64,000 bases of DNA from Fimbriimonadaceae bacterium (GCA_019694835.1 JAIBBE010000145.1:42477-106476), one strand, 5' to 3'; shown: positions 1-8,658, numbered from the stretch's first letter. The notes: a model not told the origin generated them from the letters alone. Made by a program: numbers and translations.

Positions 1-2
1 AA

Positions 3-590
3 GTGCGCGTCGATGGCGAGGTGCTCAAGTCGCAGAAGCTCGCCTACGTCCTCATGAACAAGCCCAAAGGTGTCGTCACGACCCTCAGCGACCCCCAAAA
101 GCGCCCGACCGTCAGCCGCTTCCTGCCCGACATCGGAGCCGCCCTCAAGCCAGTCGGCCGCCTCGACATGGACACCGACGGCCTCCTCCTCTTCACCAAC
201 GACGGCGAACTCGCGGCTCGGCTGACCCACCCGCGCTATGCCGTGGAGAAGGAGTACGTCGCCGTCGTCACCGGCCCCGTGACCGAGAAAGCCCTGAAGC
301 AGCTTCGCGACGGCGTCTACATCGAAGACGGCAAAACCGCCCCCGCTATGGTCCGCGCCAGCAACTACGACCCCCGCCGCAACACCACCCGCCTCGAGAT
401 CGTCATTCACGAAGGCCGCAATCGCCAGATTCGCCAGATGTGCGACGTCGTCGGAAACCCCGTCCTCGAACTCCGCCGCGTCCGCATCGGCTCCATCCGC
501 CTCCGCGACATGCGCCCCGGCATGTGCCGGATTCTGGGGAAGAAAGAGGTCGACGCGTTGCGTGCGTTGGTCGGGTTGGAACAAGGCTGA
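3..590 (+). CDS. rluB: 23S rRNA pseudouridine synthase, RluB/RsuA family (5' truncated by window)
   Basis: Isomerises a uridine of large-subunit rRNA to pseudouridine in the cytoplasm. The visible 195 residues begin with 'VRVDGEVL', the end of the N-terminal S4 RNA-binding domain, so the true start lies upstream of the window. 'GRLDMDTDGLLLFTNDGE' (about residues 52-69) is the RsuA/RluB signature with the catalytic Asp in GRLD. 'HEGRNRQIRQMCDVVG' (about 136-151) is the second conserved block. RluB, RluE, RluF and RsuA share these motifs; the choice of RluB is by overall similarity and is the least certain point. The stop at 590 is 1 base before the next start. Confidence 0.9.
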   Translation: MRVDGEVLKSQKLAYVLMNKPKGVVTTLSDPQKRPTVSRFLPDIGAALKPVGRLDMDTDGLLLFTNDGELAARLTHPRYAVEKEYVAVVTGPVTEKALKQLRDGVYIEDGKTAPAMVRASNYDPRRNTTRLEIVIHEGRNRQIRQMCDVVGNPVLELRRVRIGSIRLRDMRPGMCRILGKKEVDALRALVGLEQG

Positions 591-591
591 A

Positions 592-1020
592 ATGTCTGGC
601 AACAAGGTCGGCAGCGACGCGTTGGCACTTGTGGAGTCCCATTTGGAGAAGCACCCATCGCTGAACGTTATCCGCTCACCGGGGCGAGTAACCGTGCAAG
701 CGCCACCGGGCGAAGGCTTCGATGTCGAACTGGTGATTGATGGAGCTGTAGCTACCATTTTCGCGGGCGGTTGGCATGATCACTTTGTTGATCCCGAGGA
801 GGCCGCCGCGACCTTCATGTGGCTTCTCACCACCGCCACTCGAATCGTCTTACGCTATCGCGGCAAGCACCAGATTGGATGGCGACTGGAGTGGTTTTCT
901 GGGGGGACGTGGGTTTCAAATGGGTTCGGACGCATTCTCGTGCCCGTAGGATTCTGGCTCCCGGTGACCGAGGTGATTCTGCAGAACAACTTGGTGCCGG
1001 CGCCTGACAGCAGGGGCTGA
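592..1020 (+). CDS. hypothetical protein (142 aa)
   Basis: I do not recognise the family. The ATG at 592 follows the preceding stop by one base, so the gene is probably translated from the same transcript. The protein is soluble-looking, with no signal peptide or membrane segment. It has an aromatic-rich middle ('HDHFVDPEEAAATFMWLL', about residues 64-81, and 'GWRLEWFSGGTW' further on) and an amphipathic C-terminus. An in-frame start exists 30 bases upstream but lies inside the pseudouridine synthase gene. Typical of small immunity-like or DUF proteins, but nothing supports a function. Confidence 0.7.
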   Translation: MSGNKVGSDALALVESHLEKHPSLNVIRSPGRVTVQAPPGEGFDVELVIDGAVATIFAGGWHDHFVDPEEAAATFMWLLTTATRIVLRYRGKHQIGWRLEWFSGGTWVSNGFGRILVPVGFWLPVTEVILQNNLVPAPDSRG

Positions 1021-1470
1021 CATTGGTGGGCTTTTGCCACCATAAGCAAGAGGCGGAAATATCCCTCACGCAGTGAGGGGATGGGATACCGGTTATCGGG
1101 CTCTTCGCCAGCAGGACGAGGACATCCTTTCAAAGTTTTGCAAGAGGATTCTGCCGAAAAAACCTTGTCTCACGATGCAGTAAATGACGCCTGATTCGTA
1201 GGATAGGGGCAAAGGACATTGTCTTCCCAACTGGGGACGCCCAAATGTTGATGCGCCGTAACGCCGAAGGTGTTTGCCTATGCCATTCTTATGGCTCGGG
1301 CTCATAGCCATCAACCCAATGTACTTTCGCCGTCCCGGCGATTCCCGATTCCAACCGCAGGCGCCCGGAATCGCCGAGACGGCGAAAGTACATTGGCAAA
1401 GGGGCTGGTTCCCATTTCGTTCCTCCTCCGTCACAATGAGGATCCAGGCTCTCCGGGACCGTGGTGGCGG
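1021..1470. other. intergenic region, 450 bp, no gene seen
   Basis: No convincing reading frame on either strand. It contains a short hairpin (ATCCCTCAC-gca-GTGAGGGGAT, about 1061-1082) that could end transcription of the upstream pair, though no T tract follows, and the family B inverted repeat at 1316-1396. The rest is unremarkable. Confidence 0.6.
1316..1396. repeat. family B inverted repeat (GAAAGTAC type)
   Basis: The left arm 1316-1345 and right arm 1367-1396 are reverse complements over 30 bp with one mismatch, separated by 21 bp. The core is ACTTTCGCCGTC-CGGCGATTCC. At least five more copies or partial copies of the same core lie at 52413-52695, so this is a dispersed palindromic element and not a gene-specific hairpin. 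Confidence 0.9.
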
Positions 1471-1956
1471 CTACCCGCGGAGCGCGGCCTCGATGGTGGC
1501 GATGTCGATCTTCTTCATCTCCATCATCGCCTCGAATGCCCGCTTCGACGCGGCGCGATCGGGGTCAGAGAGGGCGTCGTTGAGGACGGAGGGGGTGATT
1601 TGCCAGGAGACGCCCCACTTGTCCTTGCACCAGCCGCACATGCTTTCCTCGCCGCCGTTGCCGACGATCGCGTTCCAGTAGCGGTCGGTCTCCTCCTGGT
1701 CTTTGGTCTCGACCTGGAACGAAAAAGCCTCGTTGTGCTTGAACGCCGGACCGCCATTCAGCCCCATGCAAGGGATGCCCATCACGTTGAACCAGACGAC
1801 GATTGGGTCGCCTTCTTTGCCTGACGGGTAATCCGCAGGAGCCCGGTCCACCTGGCCAACGCTCGAATCGGGGAAGGTCTTGGCGTAGAAGTTGGCGGCT
1901 TCCTCGGCATCGCCGTCGTACCAGAGGCAAACAGTGTTCTTGGCGCGTGTGCTCAT
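1471..1956 (-). CDS. VOC-superfamily protein, PhnB / 3-demethylubiquinone methyltransferase-like
   Basis: 161 residues of the vicinal-oxygen-chelate fold, in the PhnB/'3-dmu-9_3-mt' branch. 'KNTVCLWYDGDAEEAANFYA' is the first beta-alpha unit, 'FNVMGIPCMGLNGGP' the mid-strand, and 'GWCKDKWGVSWQITP' the conserved WG(V/I)SWQ block near the C-terminus. Proteins of this type are often annotated 'glyoxalase' but lack a proven reaction. The start at 1956 is preceded by GGAG four bases upstream; longer frames to 2133 add low-complexity Arg/Pro sequence unlike the family. The gene stands alone on this strand. Confidence 0.85.
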   Translation of the reverse strand: MSTRAKNTVCLWYDGDAEEAANFYAKTFPDSSVGQVDRAPADYPSGKEGDPIVVWFNVMGIPCMGLNGGPAFKHNEAFSFQVETKDQEETDRYWNAIVGNGGEESMCGWCKDKWGVSWQITPSVLNDALSDPDRAASKRAFEAMMEMKKIDIATIEAALRG

Positions 1957-2021
1957 GTCACTCCATACGTCTTCGAGGTCCCCGCAGATTGCCGCCCTCA
2001 CCCAATTCGGTTGCTCTTGAC

Positions 2022-2834
2022 CTAGGGGTCTGAAGGCGGTGTCAAGGCGTCCCAGTCCGGCTCGGGGAGGGCGAGTTCTTCCTTGAGGCGCAGCAGATCT
2101 TCGTTGGTCCACTGGTCTTGGGACACGTGGCACATGTACGCAAGGATCACCATGCCCTGGCGCTGTGCGGGAGTGATGCTCCGGGCGAAGTCAGAGTTCT
2201 CCCGCCAAGCTCCGCCGACCACGGCATAGAGTCTCGCGAACGCTTCGCGTCGACGCTCCAGGGGCACGGTTTCTTTCTTAAAGAAGGCCGCCCAATCGTC
2301 GGGGAGTTCCTCCTTCGTGAGTCGCGTGAATTCGTTGAGGAGGACCTGATCCTTGCCCGACATGACGAGCTTTCCCGAATCTGGGTCAGGGTCGGTCGGG
2401 ACCAGGTTCTCAGCCTCGACCATGATGATGTTGAGGTTCTCACTTGGGTTGCCGTAGGCCAGGGACAGGAGGACCATGGCCACCTGGTGACGGAGGCTGC
2501 GTTCCTCGAAGGCGCGGACCTGGGTCGGGGTCAAGTCCGGGTGGCTAAACGCCGATGGCTGGATCGGCGTGCCCTTCTTCACCATCTCTTCAGCGACGAA
2601 GTCGTAGATCGAATCGAACGCCGTCCAGCGTTCCTTTATGCGAGCGGTGGAGTTGGCGGCGAGGCTGAACGCGCTCGGTATCAGGTTGCGGGCGGAACCG
2701 ACGCTGGCGAAGAGGTTATATTGGTATTGTTCGTCGGGGGCCATGGCAAGATAACTTGTACCCGGAATCGGGAGCGCCTTCGTGTTGATTTGTCTGAGCG
2801 CATCCTCACTGCTCAAATTGCACCAGAATCTCAC
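2022..2834 (-). CDS. hypothetical protein (up to 270 aa)
   Basis: Family not recognised. Mostly helical and soluble, Asp/Glu- and Leu-rich, with no signal peptide. The N-terminal part contains 'QYQYNLFASVG', the middle a run of amphipathic helices ('RSLRHQVAMVLLSLAYGN'), and the C-terminal half 'MVILAYMCHVSQDQWTNEDL', a plausible helical bundle. The start is uncertain: GTG at 2834 gives 270 residues, ATG at 2747 gives 241, and neither has a good Shine-Dalgarno. It is divergent from the next gene. Confidence 0.65.
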   Translation of the reverse strand: MRFWCNLSSEDALRQINTKALPIPGTSYLAMAPDEQYQYNLFASVGSARNLIPSAFSLAANSTARIKERWTAFDSIYDFVAEEMVKKGTPIQPSAFSHPDLTPTQVRAFEERSLRHQVAMVLLSLAYGNPSENLNIIMVEAENLVPTDPDPDSGKLVMSGKDQVLLNEFTRLTKEELPDDWAAFFKKETVPLERRREAFARLYAVVGGAWRENSDFARSITPAQRQGMVILAYMCHVSQDQWTNEDLLRLKEELALPEPDWDALTPPSDP

Positions 2835-3030
2835 CCTAAAGATTTCAGGCGGTGTGCCGATAACTTGAATATCGGGGTCTGTTCCGACTCAGTGATATAG
2901 GAGAATGGCAGGCCTCTCTGAGCAATCAGGGGGGCCGCTCCTTTTTGCGGTTGCACTTCTTTGCCTATTCTTCGGCTGGGGGCAACTGACCATGGGGCGC
3001 AAAAACTCATCACTGTGGCGTCGCTCTTGT

Positions 3031-3036
3031 TATACT
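3031..3036 (+). promoter_or_regulatory. TATACT -10 box, 6 bases before ATG 3043 (leaderless)
   Basis: A perfect extended-looking -10 hexamer sits six bases before the start codon with no Shine-Dalgarno between. Transcription would start at or next to the A of ATG. Confidence 0.65.
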
Positions 3037-3042
3037 CACGCC

Positions 3043-3576
3043 ATGAGTGTCGACCCCAATCAGATTCCCGCCGCGTTCGGAGACAACCGCCAGGCGGAAG
3101 TGTGGAGCAAGGAGCCGCTGGAGCGAGCAAGGCCGTTCTGGGAAGCGCTGGAGTGGCTTGACGCAGGGCATTGGAAGAACTTCGTCGACGCCGACCGCGC
3201 CGCGTTTCTGCGCAAGGGCATCCTCGAGGGCATCGCGTCGACTTGTGCGGATTTTGCCCGGCAGTGGGAGGCTGACGGCACGTGGCGCAACCCGAAGTGG
3301 CCTCTGTGGGCGATGAACCAGACCAACGCCGACGATCCGGACTGCCTGTACCGCACCGGCATCATCCCACCCCGGCTGGCTTGTTGGCCCCAGGGTCAGC
3401 CCTACCCCACCGACATGGTCGAGCTTGCGGCGATGATGGATGAGTTCAAGACCTGGATGACCACCCCCGCTGGTCGCGCCAAGTTTTCCGAAACCGAGGC
3501 CCAGCAGACCGCGCAAGGCGCAGAGGTCATCGGCCAGCTCGCCTGGGATCAGCTCTCGGGTGAGCATCGGGGGTAG
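3043..3576 (+). CDS. hypothetical protein (177 aa)
   Basis: Unrecognised soluble protein with conserved-looking aromatic motifs: 'ERARPFWEALEWLDAGHWKNF' near the N-terminus (first 20 residues in the helix), 'EADGTWRNPKWPLWAMN' in the middle, and a final alpha-helical segment. Start chosen at ATG 3043 because TATACT lies exactly six bases upstream; a frame open to 2905 would add a hydrophobic stretch coming from intergenic DNA. No signal peptide. No functional hypothesis is supported by the neighbours. Confidence 0.7.
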   Translation: MSVDPNQIPAAFGDNRQAEVWSKEPLERARPFWEALEWLDAGHWKNFVDADRAAFLRKGILEGIASTCADFARQWEADGTWRNPKWPLWAMNQTNADDPDCLYRTGIIPPRLACWPQGQPYPTDMVELAAMMDEFKTWMTTPAGRAKFSETEAQQTAQGAEVIGQLAWDQLSGEHRG

Positions 3577-3597
3577 CGGGAGGGCTGGACTGGTCAG

Positions 3598-4368
3598 CTA
3601 GCGTGGGAGCATGTATTCGATCGTGAGGGTGGCGCCCTTGCCACTTGGTGGACTTGAGACGATGACGTCGCCTGCGTTTACCTCGCCATGCATAGCGTTG
3701 CAACATAAAGGCATGCGGTGATTGGTACCCGGGTAGCCACCGACCTGCCGATGGAAGTCTCCGCTGATGATTCGAATAGACTTCATTCCCTTCTCTTGCG
3801 CAGCCTGGAATTCTTGGTGAAGCGCTCTCCGGAAGTCGTCGGTAGTCGGCATCATGTTGGGGCTCCTTTCTCGTTGTTTCTTCGTCGGGGTTGGTGCTCG
3901 TCTGCCCGTGGGTCGCTGACCGTTTAGCTCGGGGCGCAGTGCATTCAGGAGGTGATTCTCGACCTCGTTGAGGTCACGTGTCGCGTGGAACCAGAGGCTC
4001 AGCGGCGTACCCGCCTTGGCGTAGGCTAAGACCGTTGCGTTGATCTTGCAGTTCGTGCTTTGACCATCGCTGTGGCAGTTTCGCGCGTGGATATGGCCAT
4101 AACCGACCGGTCCCCACCGCTTCGCAAAGTCGCGTGCCTGGCCGACATATACGACGCGGCCATTCAGAGTTAGACAATAGATTCCCGGGCTCGGTGGACC
4201 GGGCACTCGGAGCGTGCAAAAGGGCCCGTCCGCATACCGGTTGCCCCGAACCCCTGCGGGAAGTTCGTATACGAATTCGATGATCCGTCCGGTTGTATCG
4301 CGTTCAGGGACAAGGTCGCAGACGAAATCGAATGCATAGCCGCAAACGTCTAGGCTGGGGTTGGCCAT
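3598..4368 (-). CDS. GIY-YIG endonuclease-domain protein with C-terminal 'HRMP/PPSGKG' domain
   Basis: 256 residues in two parts. Residues about 60-150 form a GIY-YIG nuclease core: 'GIYCLTLNG' (62-70), 'VVYVGQARD' (72-80), and Glu136 in 'DLNEVENHLLNALRPELNG' as the metal-binding acid. Residues about 176-256 form a second compact domain with 'GGYPGTNHRMPLCCNAM' and 'SSPPSGKGATLTIEYMLPR'. From memory this sequence type recurs attached to other nuclease-type domains, but I cannot give it a name. The start overlaps the end of the upstream ribbon-helix-helix gene by 19 bp, which suggests translational coupling. A role in DNA restriction or defence is inference from the nuclease fold and the partner. 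Confidence 0.75.
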   Translation of the reverse strand: MANPSLDVCGYAFDFVCDLVPERDTTGRIIEFVYELPAGVRGNRYADGPFCTLRVPGPPSPGIYCLTLNGRVVYVGQARDFAKRWGPVGYGHIHARNCHSDGQSTNCKINATVLAYAKAGTPLSLWFHATRDLNEVENHLLNALRPELNGQRPTGRRAPTPTKKQRERSPNMMPTTDDFRRALHQEFQAAQEKGMKSIRIISGDFHRQVGGYPGTNHRMPLCCNAMHGEVNAGDVIVSSPPSGKGATLTIEYMLPR

Positions 4369-4880
4369 GATGCGGCTACCACCAAGGTTCTTTCGGCCAG
4401 TCGATTTTTTCGCGCTTGTGCAGAAGCGCTTGCGAACTCGTCGACCTCAGTAACGTCGCAACCTGAGCTGGGAAGGCCCGCATGCTTCGTGACCACAAAG
4501 GCTGTCAACGTGGGCCAGCCACGAACTCTGCAGTGAGCTTGAATCACCTCAAGTCCTTTGCGCAAGGTGCGATGATGGACTCCGACAGCCTCGCCCAACT
4601 GCTGGTAAGTAATCGGACCACGCTTCAGTACATCCCATTCGCTTCTAAGTTGCCGATAAATGTCCTTCGAAAGTCCCCACGCCCTCGGGGTGTAGTCGGC
4701 ACCGGTCGCTTCGCAGTGAATCTTATTGGACGCTGCCTTAGCGGGCTTTCCTTCCATTCGGGATTTCGTGCGTTTGGGTGCTCCTTGATTCAGGTAGTCG
4801 GTAACCGAGAGGCCGAGGCGGTCTGCCCGCTGTTCGAATAGCCGATAAGCCTCGTCGCTGAGGTGTACGGTATGTGCCAT
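4350..4880 (-). CDS. ribbon-helix-helix protein with alkyltransferase-like winged-helix domain
   Basis: 176 residues. The N-terminus ('HTVHLSDEAYRLFEQRADRL', residues 3-22) looks like a CopG/Arc ribbon-helix-helix DNA-binding motif. Residues about 88-140 ('GPITYQQLGEAVGVHHRT' ... 'LTAFVVTKHAGLPSSG') resemble the helix-turn-helix core of MGMT/alkyltransferase-like proteins, but the PCHR active-site motif is absent, so alkyl transfer is not expected. First gene of a two-gene operon with the GIY-YIG nuclease. GGTAT half-sites overlap the promoter and start codon, consistent with autorepression. Best guess: DNA-binding partner and regulator of the nuclease. Confidence 0.7.
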   Translation of the reverse strand: MAHTVHLSDEAYRLFEQRADRLGLSVTDYLNQGAPKRTKSRMEGKPAKAASNKIHCEATGADYTPRAWGLSKDIYRQLRSEWDVLKRGPITYQQLGEAVGVHHRTLRKGLEVIQAHCRVRGWPTLTAFVVTKHAGLPSSGCDVTEVDEFASASAQARKNRLAERTLVVAASWPTPA

Positions 4881-4900
4881 GGTATCTTACAGTATACCGT
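4867..4900 (-). promoter_or_regulatory. promoter with three GGTAT half-sites (candidate RHH operator)
   Basis: On the minus strand TATACT lies ten bases before ATG 4880. On the plus strand ACGGTAT (4867-4873), GGTAT (4881-4885) and inverted ATACCGT (4894-4900) bracket the start codon. The first two are 12 bp apart. The -10 box is buried in the outer site, so binding would block initiation. Confidence 0.5.
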
Positions 4901-5037
4901 AGACTCCTTGTCCTTAACCAGTCGATTTTCGGCGCACGGCCAGCCCCCACCCTAGGGTTTCGCGCTGGTCGGCCCAGTGCAAGGCTGAGATGTTTGGCGA
5001 CGAAGTCCGCGAGTCGACACGGGCCAGCCCATTGGTC

Positions 5038-5043
5038 CAAAAT
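5038..5043 (+). promoter_or_regulatory. CAAAAT -10-like box, 6 bases before GTG 5050
   Basis: Four of six match to TATAAT at the spacing used by the other leaderless genes here. It supports the shorter start for the TauE-like gene. Confidence 0.4.
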
Positions 5044-5049
5044 CGAAGA

Positions 5050-5409
5050 GTGGCCACTCTCATTTGCATCATCATCGGGTTAATCGCGGGCATCAGCAGC
5101 GGTCTCTTTGGCATTGGCGGTGGCATCGTCATCGTTCCCATGCTCATTTTCGCCTTCGAATTCGGCCAGCGAAAGGCGCAGGGCACGTCCCTCGTCGCCT
5201 TGCTGGCTCCGGTTGGCTTACTGGGCCTCTGGAACTACGTCAAAGCAGACCAAGCTGATCTTGGAAAGGGGGCATGGATTGCGGGCGGATTTGTTCTTGG
5301 TGCCTTCTTCGGCTCAAAGATTGCCGTGGGCCTCGATGACGCCCTAATGCGCAAACTCTTCGCCGGTTTTCTCGTACTCATTGCCATCTTCCTCTTCTTC
5401 AAGAAATAG
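5050..5409 (+). CDS. TauE/SafE-family membrane permease, half-size
   Basis: 119 residues with three to four hydrophobic helices. 'GLIAGISSGLFGIGGGIVIV' is the TauE/SafE (DUF81) signature, in which the Gly-rich loop follows the first helix; the family exports or imports sulfite, sulfonates and related anions. At about 120 residues this is half of the usual 250, so it likely dimerises. Start GTG 5050 fits the leaderless spacing; ATG 4990 would add 20 polar residues not seen in the family. The stop codon is separated from the convergent tubulin-like gene's stop by one base. Confidence 0.85.
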   Translation: MATLICIIIGLIAGISSGLFGIGGGIVIVPMLIFAFEFGQRKAQGTSLVALLAPVGLLGLWNYVKADQADLGKGAWIAGGFVLGAFFGSKIAVGLDDALMRKLFAGFLVLIAIFLFFKK

Positions 5410-5410
5410 C

Positions 5411-8400
5411 CTAATCCTTTAGCAACAGCACACAACCACAACTAGGACAAACGGCAGGCACCTGATCCGGCTGAGTTTCGTCGGCGAGGAAGGCGCCGCA
5501 CTCGGGACTGGGGCAGTAGTAACCGTTAAGACGACTCTCACCATCCCGCCTCAGATACTGGTCAACGGTGGGAAGCTGGGAGAATCTCGCTTTCCAAGCC
5601 GGAAGTAAACCTGGCACGGCCTTGACGAGTACGAGCAGAAGCTGATAGGCATCTTTTGGAGCGACCGGGTTGCCCGCCAGCGACAAGTTGAACTTTGCGA
5701 CGTTGTTCTTGAAGTCGTCAAAGCTAAGGGCGATGTCGTCCATCGACTTCGAACGCATTTCTTCTTCCAGTGCATTCTTAAGCGCCATCGCCGCACTTGG
5801 TCGCTCGTACAGTCGGAATGCCGCGTCATCGAGATCATGCGAGAGTTCGATCGGCCCGCCCTCCTCACCAGGATGCAAAGGTTTGAAATCAAAGATGAGC
5901 GGCGAGTCACCGGCACCACGAATCCGACCCAGCGCTATACCGGCGAGGATTCGCGCGACATTGAGGCTGCGCTCGGGGTATGAGAACGGCCCATCAAGCG
6001 GCCGCCAGCGGATGTTCTTGCCACTGCGGGAGTGGTAGGTTCTGCCATCCGAACGCATCCGATCGCGGTAATGGGCGCGGAACGTGGAATCGATATCGGG
6101 GTTGAAACCAGCGATCATCGAAAGTGAGAAGGTAGAGCGGGCCTGCATAAACACGACGCGGTGCGGCTCGAGCAACTCCTCGAAAAACGCAACCTTGGGT
6201 TCGATGCGCTGACGCAGTTTGTATCCATTGGAACCCTCACCTGCTGAACGCGCTCCGCGGAAGAAAGCGAACGTCGGGTGGTGCAACGCACCTTTGCCCC
6301 CAGTACCACGCACGATGGGGTTTCGGTTATCGCTAACGTCCAAGAAACCGGACGACTTTCGCCATACTTCGTCAATCACGGTATCTGGATCGGGCTGGGC
6401 ATAGAGACGATCGAGGGCATTGATTTGAAGCAACGGTTCGAAGTAGCCCCTCGAAAGACTGGCCAGTGCCATCGCATCGTTATTCCGTACCGGTTTCGGC
6501 TGATTCTGCTCAGCAGCCGTAATCGGATCATCGAAGAAACTCTCATCGCGCGGGGCAAGGAGCTGATCGGCAATCCAGGTCCAACCCCGCACGACCTTGC
6601 GTCGCGCAAATGCCTCACCTTGGTAGCCGGGACCGATGTCTTTGGAGCCATCGTGCTTGACATCGGAGAGAATCCGCTCGTAATCGCGACCAATGGTCGT
6701 CATCGCATCGTAAAGGAGCTCGCCGTTGATGTCCGGCTCACGCTCATTGAGAACGTCATGACGCGATTGCAATTCGAGAGCCAGCGAATCTCCCCATCGG
6801 CTGATCCCATAGAACTCGTGCGTTAGTCGCTTCTTGAGGCGTACACAAAGTTCAATAATCTGATTACAAAGGTTGGCTTCGTATGGCTCACAAGCCAAAC
6901 CAATCCGTGCCTCCCAGTATTCCATCGAAGCATCGCGGTACTCCTCAGAACAAATCTTTGCAGCCGTCGGTTTCCATCCGAGCTTAAGGCTGAAGGCGTT
7001 CTGGGCTTCCTCCATGCGCTGGCGAGTATGCTCGAGCATGCCACGAAGGTCTGCAAGCGGATTCTCACCCGCCGAACTTCGCATTTGGCCCAGCCACTCG
7101 GTGCAATAAGCATGAAGATGATCCGCCATGTCGCGGCACCATGCAGGGCCGCTGTCGGCGTCGGTGATTCGGTCGCGGAACATCGCTTTGACCCGCGCGA
7201 TTCGGTCGTCGACCAGCTTGTCGCCATTGGCGATCACGCCATCAATGAAAACCCGAGCAATCGGGGAATCGGGCTTCACCTTATGATCGAACCCGCTCTC
7301 GAGGACGGTTTCCGAATCCATGACCTCAACCATCGCCCCCGCCAATCCCGCCGCGACGCCACGTTCCACCTGCGCCTGAATGATCTCGCTGAATGAAGGT
7401 TTGCCTTCAGGTGCCTTTCGCAGTTCGGATCGAATCTGGTCGCGTGAAAGCTCGGGCGTCACGCCGCCGCCCGCCAGACCGGGCCGCGTGATGATCAGGT
7501 CGGCCGGACCCCGCTCGACACCCGGCGTACCCTTCCAGTCGCTAATGGCCGAGGCAGCCAGCCGATAGGAGCACGCTTTCATGATGTGCTCGGACGGATA
7601 CTCGATTGCAGATACGCCGAGACTGGCGAAGGTCATTGGGTTGCCTTGTCGGTCAGGTGTGCCCGCATAAACGGTAGTCGGATTGATAAGCTTTGCGCGA
7701 ACCTGATCGCCCATCTGTGAGAGAGATGCGAGATAGATGAACTGGCCGTACGAACGGGTCAGCGCCTTCTCCGCTCCGGCTATACCATTAGGTGGATGGC
7801 CAAGGAAGATGCTGTCGAACGGGGCAAGGCCTTGCCGCTTCGTGCGCTCGGGTCGGGTCGGAAACTTGACATCGTATACCGCACCGCGATGATAGAAGTG
7901 GTTGAGTTCGGTCAATGCAGCATACGCATTCGCGGTTTGAATATCGATGGGGTATGAGACGTTCGGAATTCCCAGGAGTCCGATCACATTTGCGATCTGC
8001 GAACTCACGCCGGGCCACGTGCGCAAGAAATAGCCGACATCGACAAAGCAGCCGCTGCAGGTGCCACCGGTCAAAGTGCCGCACACGAAGACCGTGACTT
8101 TGCTCTGACCCGAAGCATCTTTATCGAAACGAATATCCGGATTCTCGCTGTAAGGAGTTCGTCCAAGAGCTTCATTTGCCGCTTGTTCGGTGAGCGACGA
8201 AAGCTCATCGAGAAGGCGTTTGACCTCGTTTTCAAACTTGAGTAGATTTGTCCGATACATCCACGATATGCGCCCGATCATTCGCACATTTCCCGCGCCA
8301 TCGGTGGACCCGTTGGCAAGGGAGACGACCTGGGGGTCTTGCCATTCGTTGAAGGCCATGTCGTCGAAGTTGCCCGGATTCATAATCAGGGCCGAATACT

Positions 8401-8602
8401 CTTCGGTTGGGATGCCGATGCTATGAGTGCGATCGCGCATGAGGCCAATGCTGCTCGTCACACGGGCGGTCTCAAAGGCGACCGCCTTGACCCAAGGCAC
8501 CCGGTCCAGGCTCCCGTACTCGTCAACGATCCGTTGAAGGACGTCTTCGCCGACCGCCATGCCGGTACTTCCGATGCCGATGATGAGAGTCTTTTGAGCC
8601 AT
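5411..8602 (-). CDS. tubulin/FtsZ-superfamily protein (Tubulin_2 type) with C-terminal zinc ribbon
   Basis: 1063 residues. The N-terminus 'KTLIIGIGSTGMAVGEDVLQ' is a nucleotide-binding beta-loop-helix. Residues 175-184, 'GTLTGGTCSG', match the tubulin G-box (GGTGSG) with Cys replacing a Gly. Further GTPase-like elements follow to about residue 350. The central 400-800 is a long helical region with no motif I know. The C-terminus carries a four-Cys ribbon ('CPSPECGAF' and 'CPSCGCVLL'). This architecture fits the large FtsZ-like families sometimes called tubulin-like or Tubulin_2, suggested to act in membrane remodelling; it is not cell-division FtsZ. A TACAAT box lies about 35 bases upstream. 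Apparently monocistronic. Confidence 0.8.
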   Translation of the reverse strand: MAQKTLIIGIGSTGMAVGEDVLQRIVDEYGSLDRVPWVKAVAFETARVTSSIGLMRDRTHSIGIPTEEYSALIMNPGNFDDMAFNEWQDPQVVSLANGSTDGAGNVRMIGRISWMYRTNLLKFENEVKRLLDELSSLTEQAANEALGRTPYSENPDIRFDKDASGQSKVTVFVCGTLTGGTCSGCFVDVGYFLRTWPGVSSQIANVIGLLGIPNVSYPIDIQTANAYAALTELNHFYHRGAVYDVKFPTRPERTKRQGLAPFDSIFLGHPPNGIAGAEKALTRSYGQFIYLASLSQMGDQVRAKLINPTTVYAGTPDRQGNPMTFASLGVSAIEYPSEHIMKACSYRLAASAISDWKGTPGVERGPADLIITRPGLAGGGVTPELSRDQIRSELRKAPEGKPSFSEIIQAQVERGVAAGLAGAMVEVMDSETVLESGFDHKVKPDSPIARVFIDGVIANGDKLVDDRIARVKAMFRDRITDADSGPAWCRDMADHLHAYCTEWLGQMRSSAGENPLADLRGMLEHTRQRMEEAQNAFSLKLGWKPTAAKICSEEYRDASMEYWEARIGLACEPYEANLCNQIIELCVRLKKRLTHEFYGISRWGDSLALELQSRHDVLNEREPDINGELLYDAMTTIGRDYERILSDVKHDGSKDIGPGYQGEAFARRKVVRGWTWIADQLLAPRDESFFDDPITAAEQNQPKPVRNNDAMALASLSRGYFEPLLQINALDRLYAQPDPDTVIDEVWRKSSGFLDVSDNRNPIVRGTGGKGALHHPTFAFFRGARSAGEGSNGYKLRQRIEPKVAFFEELLEPHRVVFMQARSTFSLSMIAGFNPDIDSTFRAHYRDRMRSDGRTYHSRSGKNIRWRPLDGPFSYPERSLNVARILAGIALGRIRGAGDSPLIFDFKPLHPGEEGGPIELSHDLDDAAFRLYERPSAAMALKNALEEEMRSKSMDDIALSFDDFKNNVAKFNLSLAGNPVAPKDAYQLLLVLVKAVPGLLPAWKARFSQLPTVDQYLRRDGESRLNGYYCPSPECGAFLADETQPDQVPAVCPSCGCVLLLKD

Positions 8603-8658
8603 ACGCGTTCAATCAGCCGTTCTCGGCTTACGTATTGTAGGCCGTACGGGTTACGGAA

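Noticed and set aside
4350..4880. Active O6-alkylguanine alkyltransferase
   Set aside because: The MGMT-like segment has no PCHR active-site Cys context.
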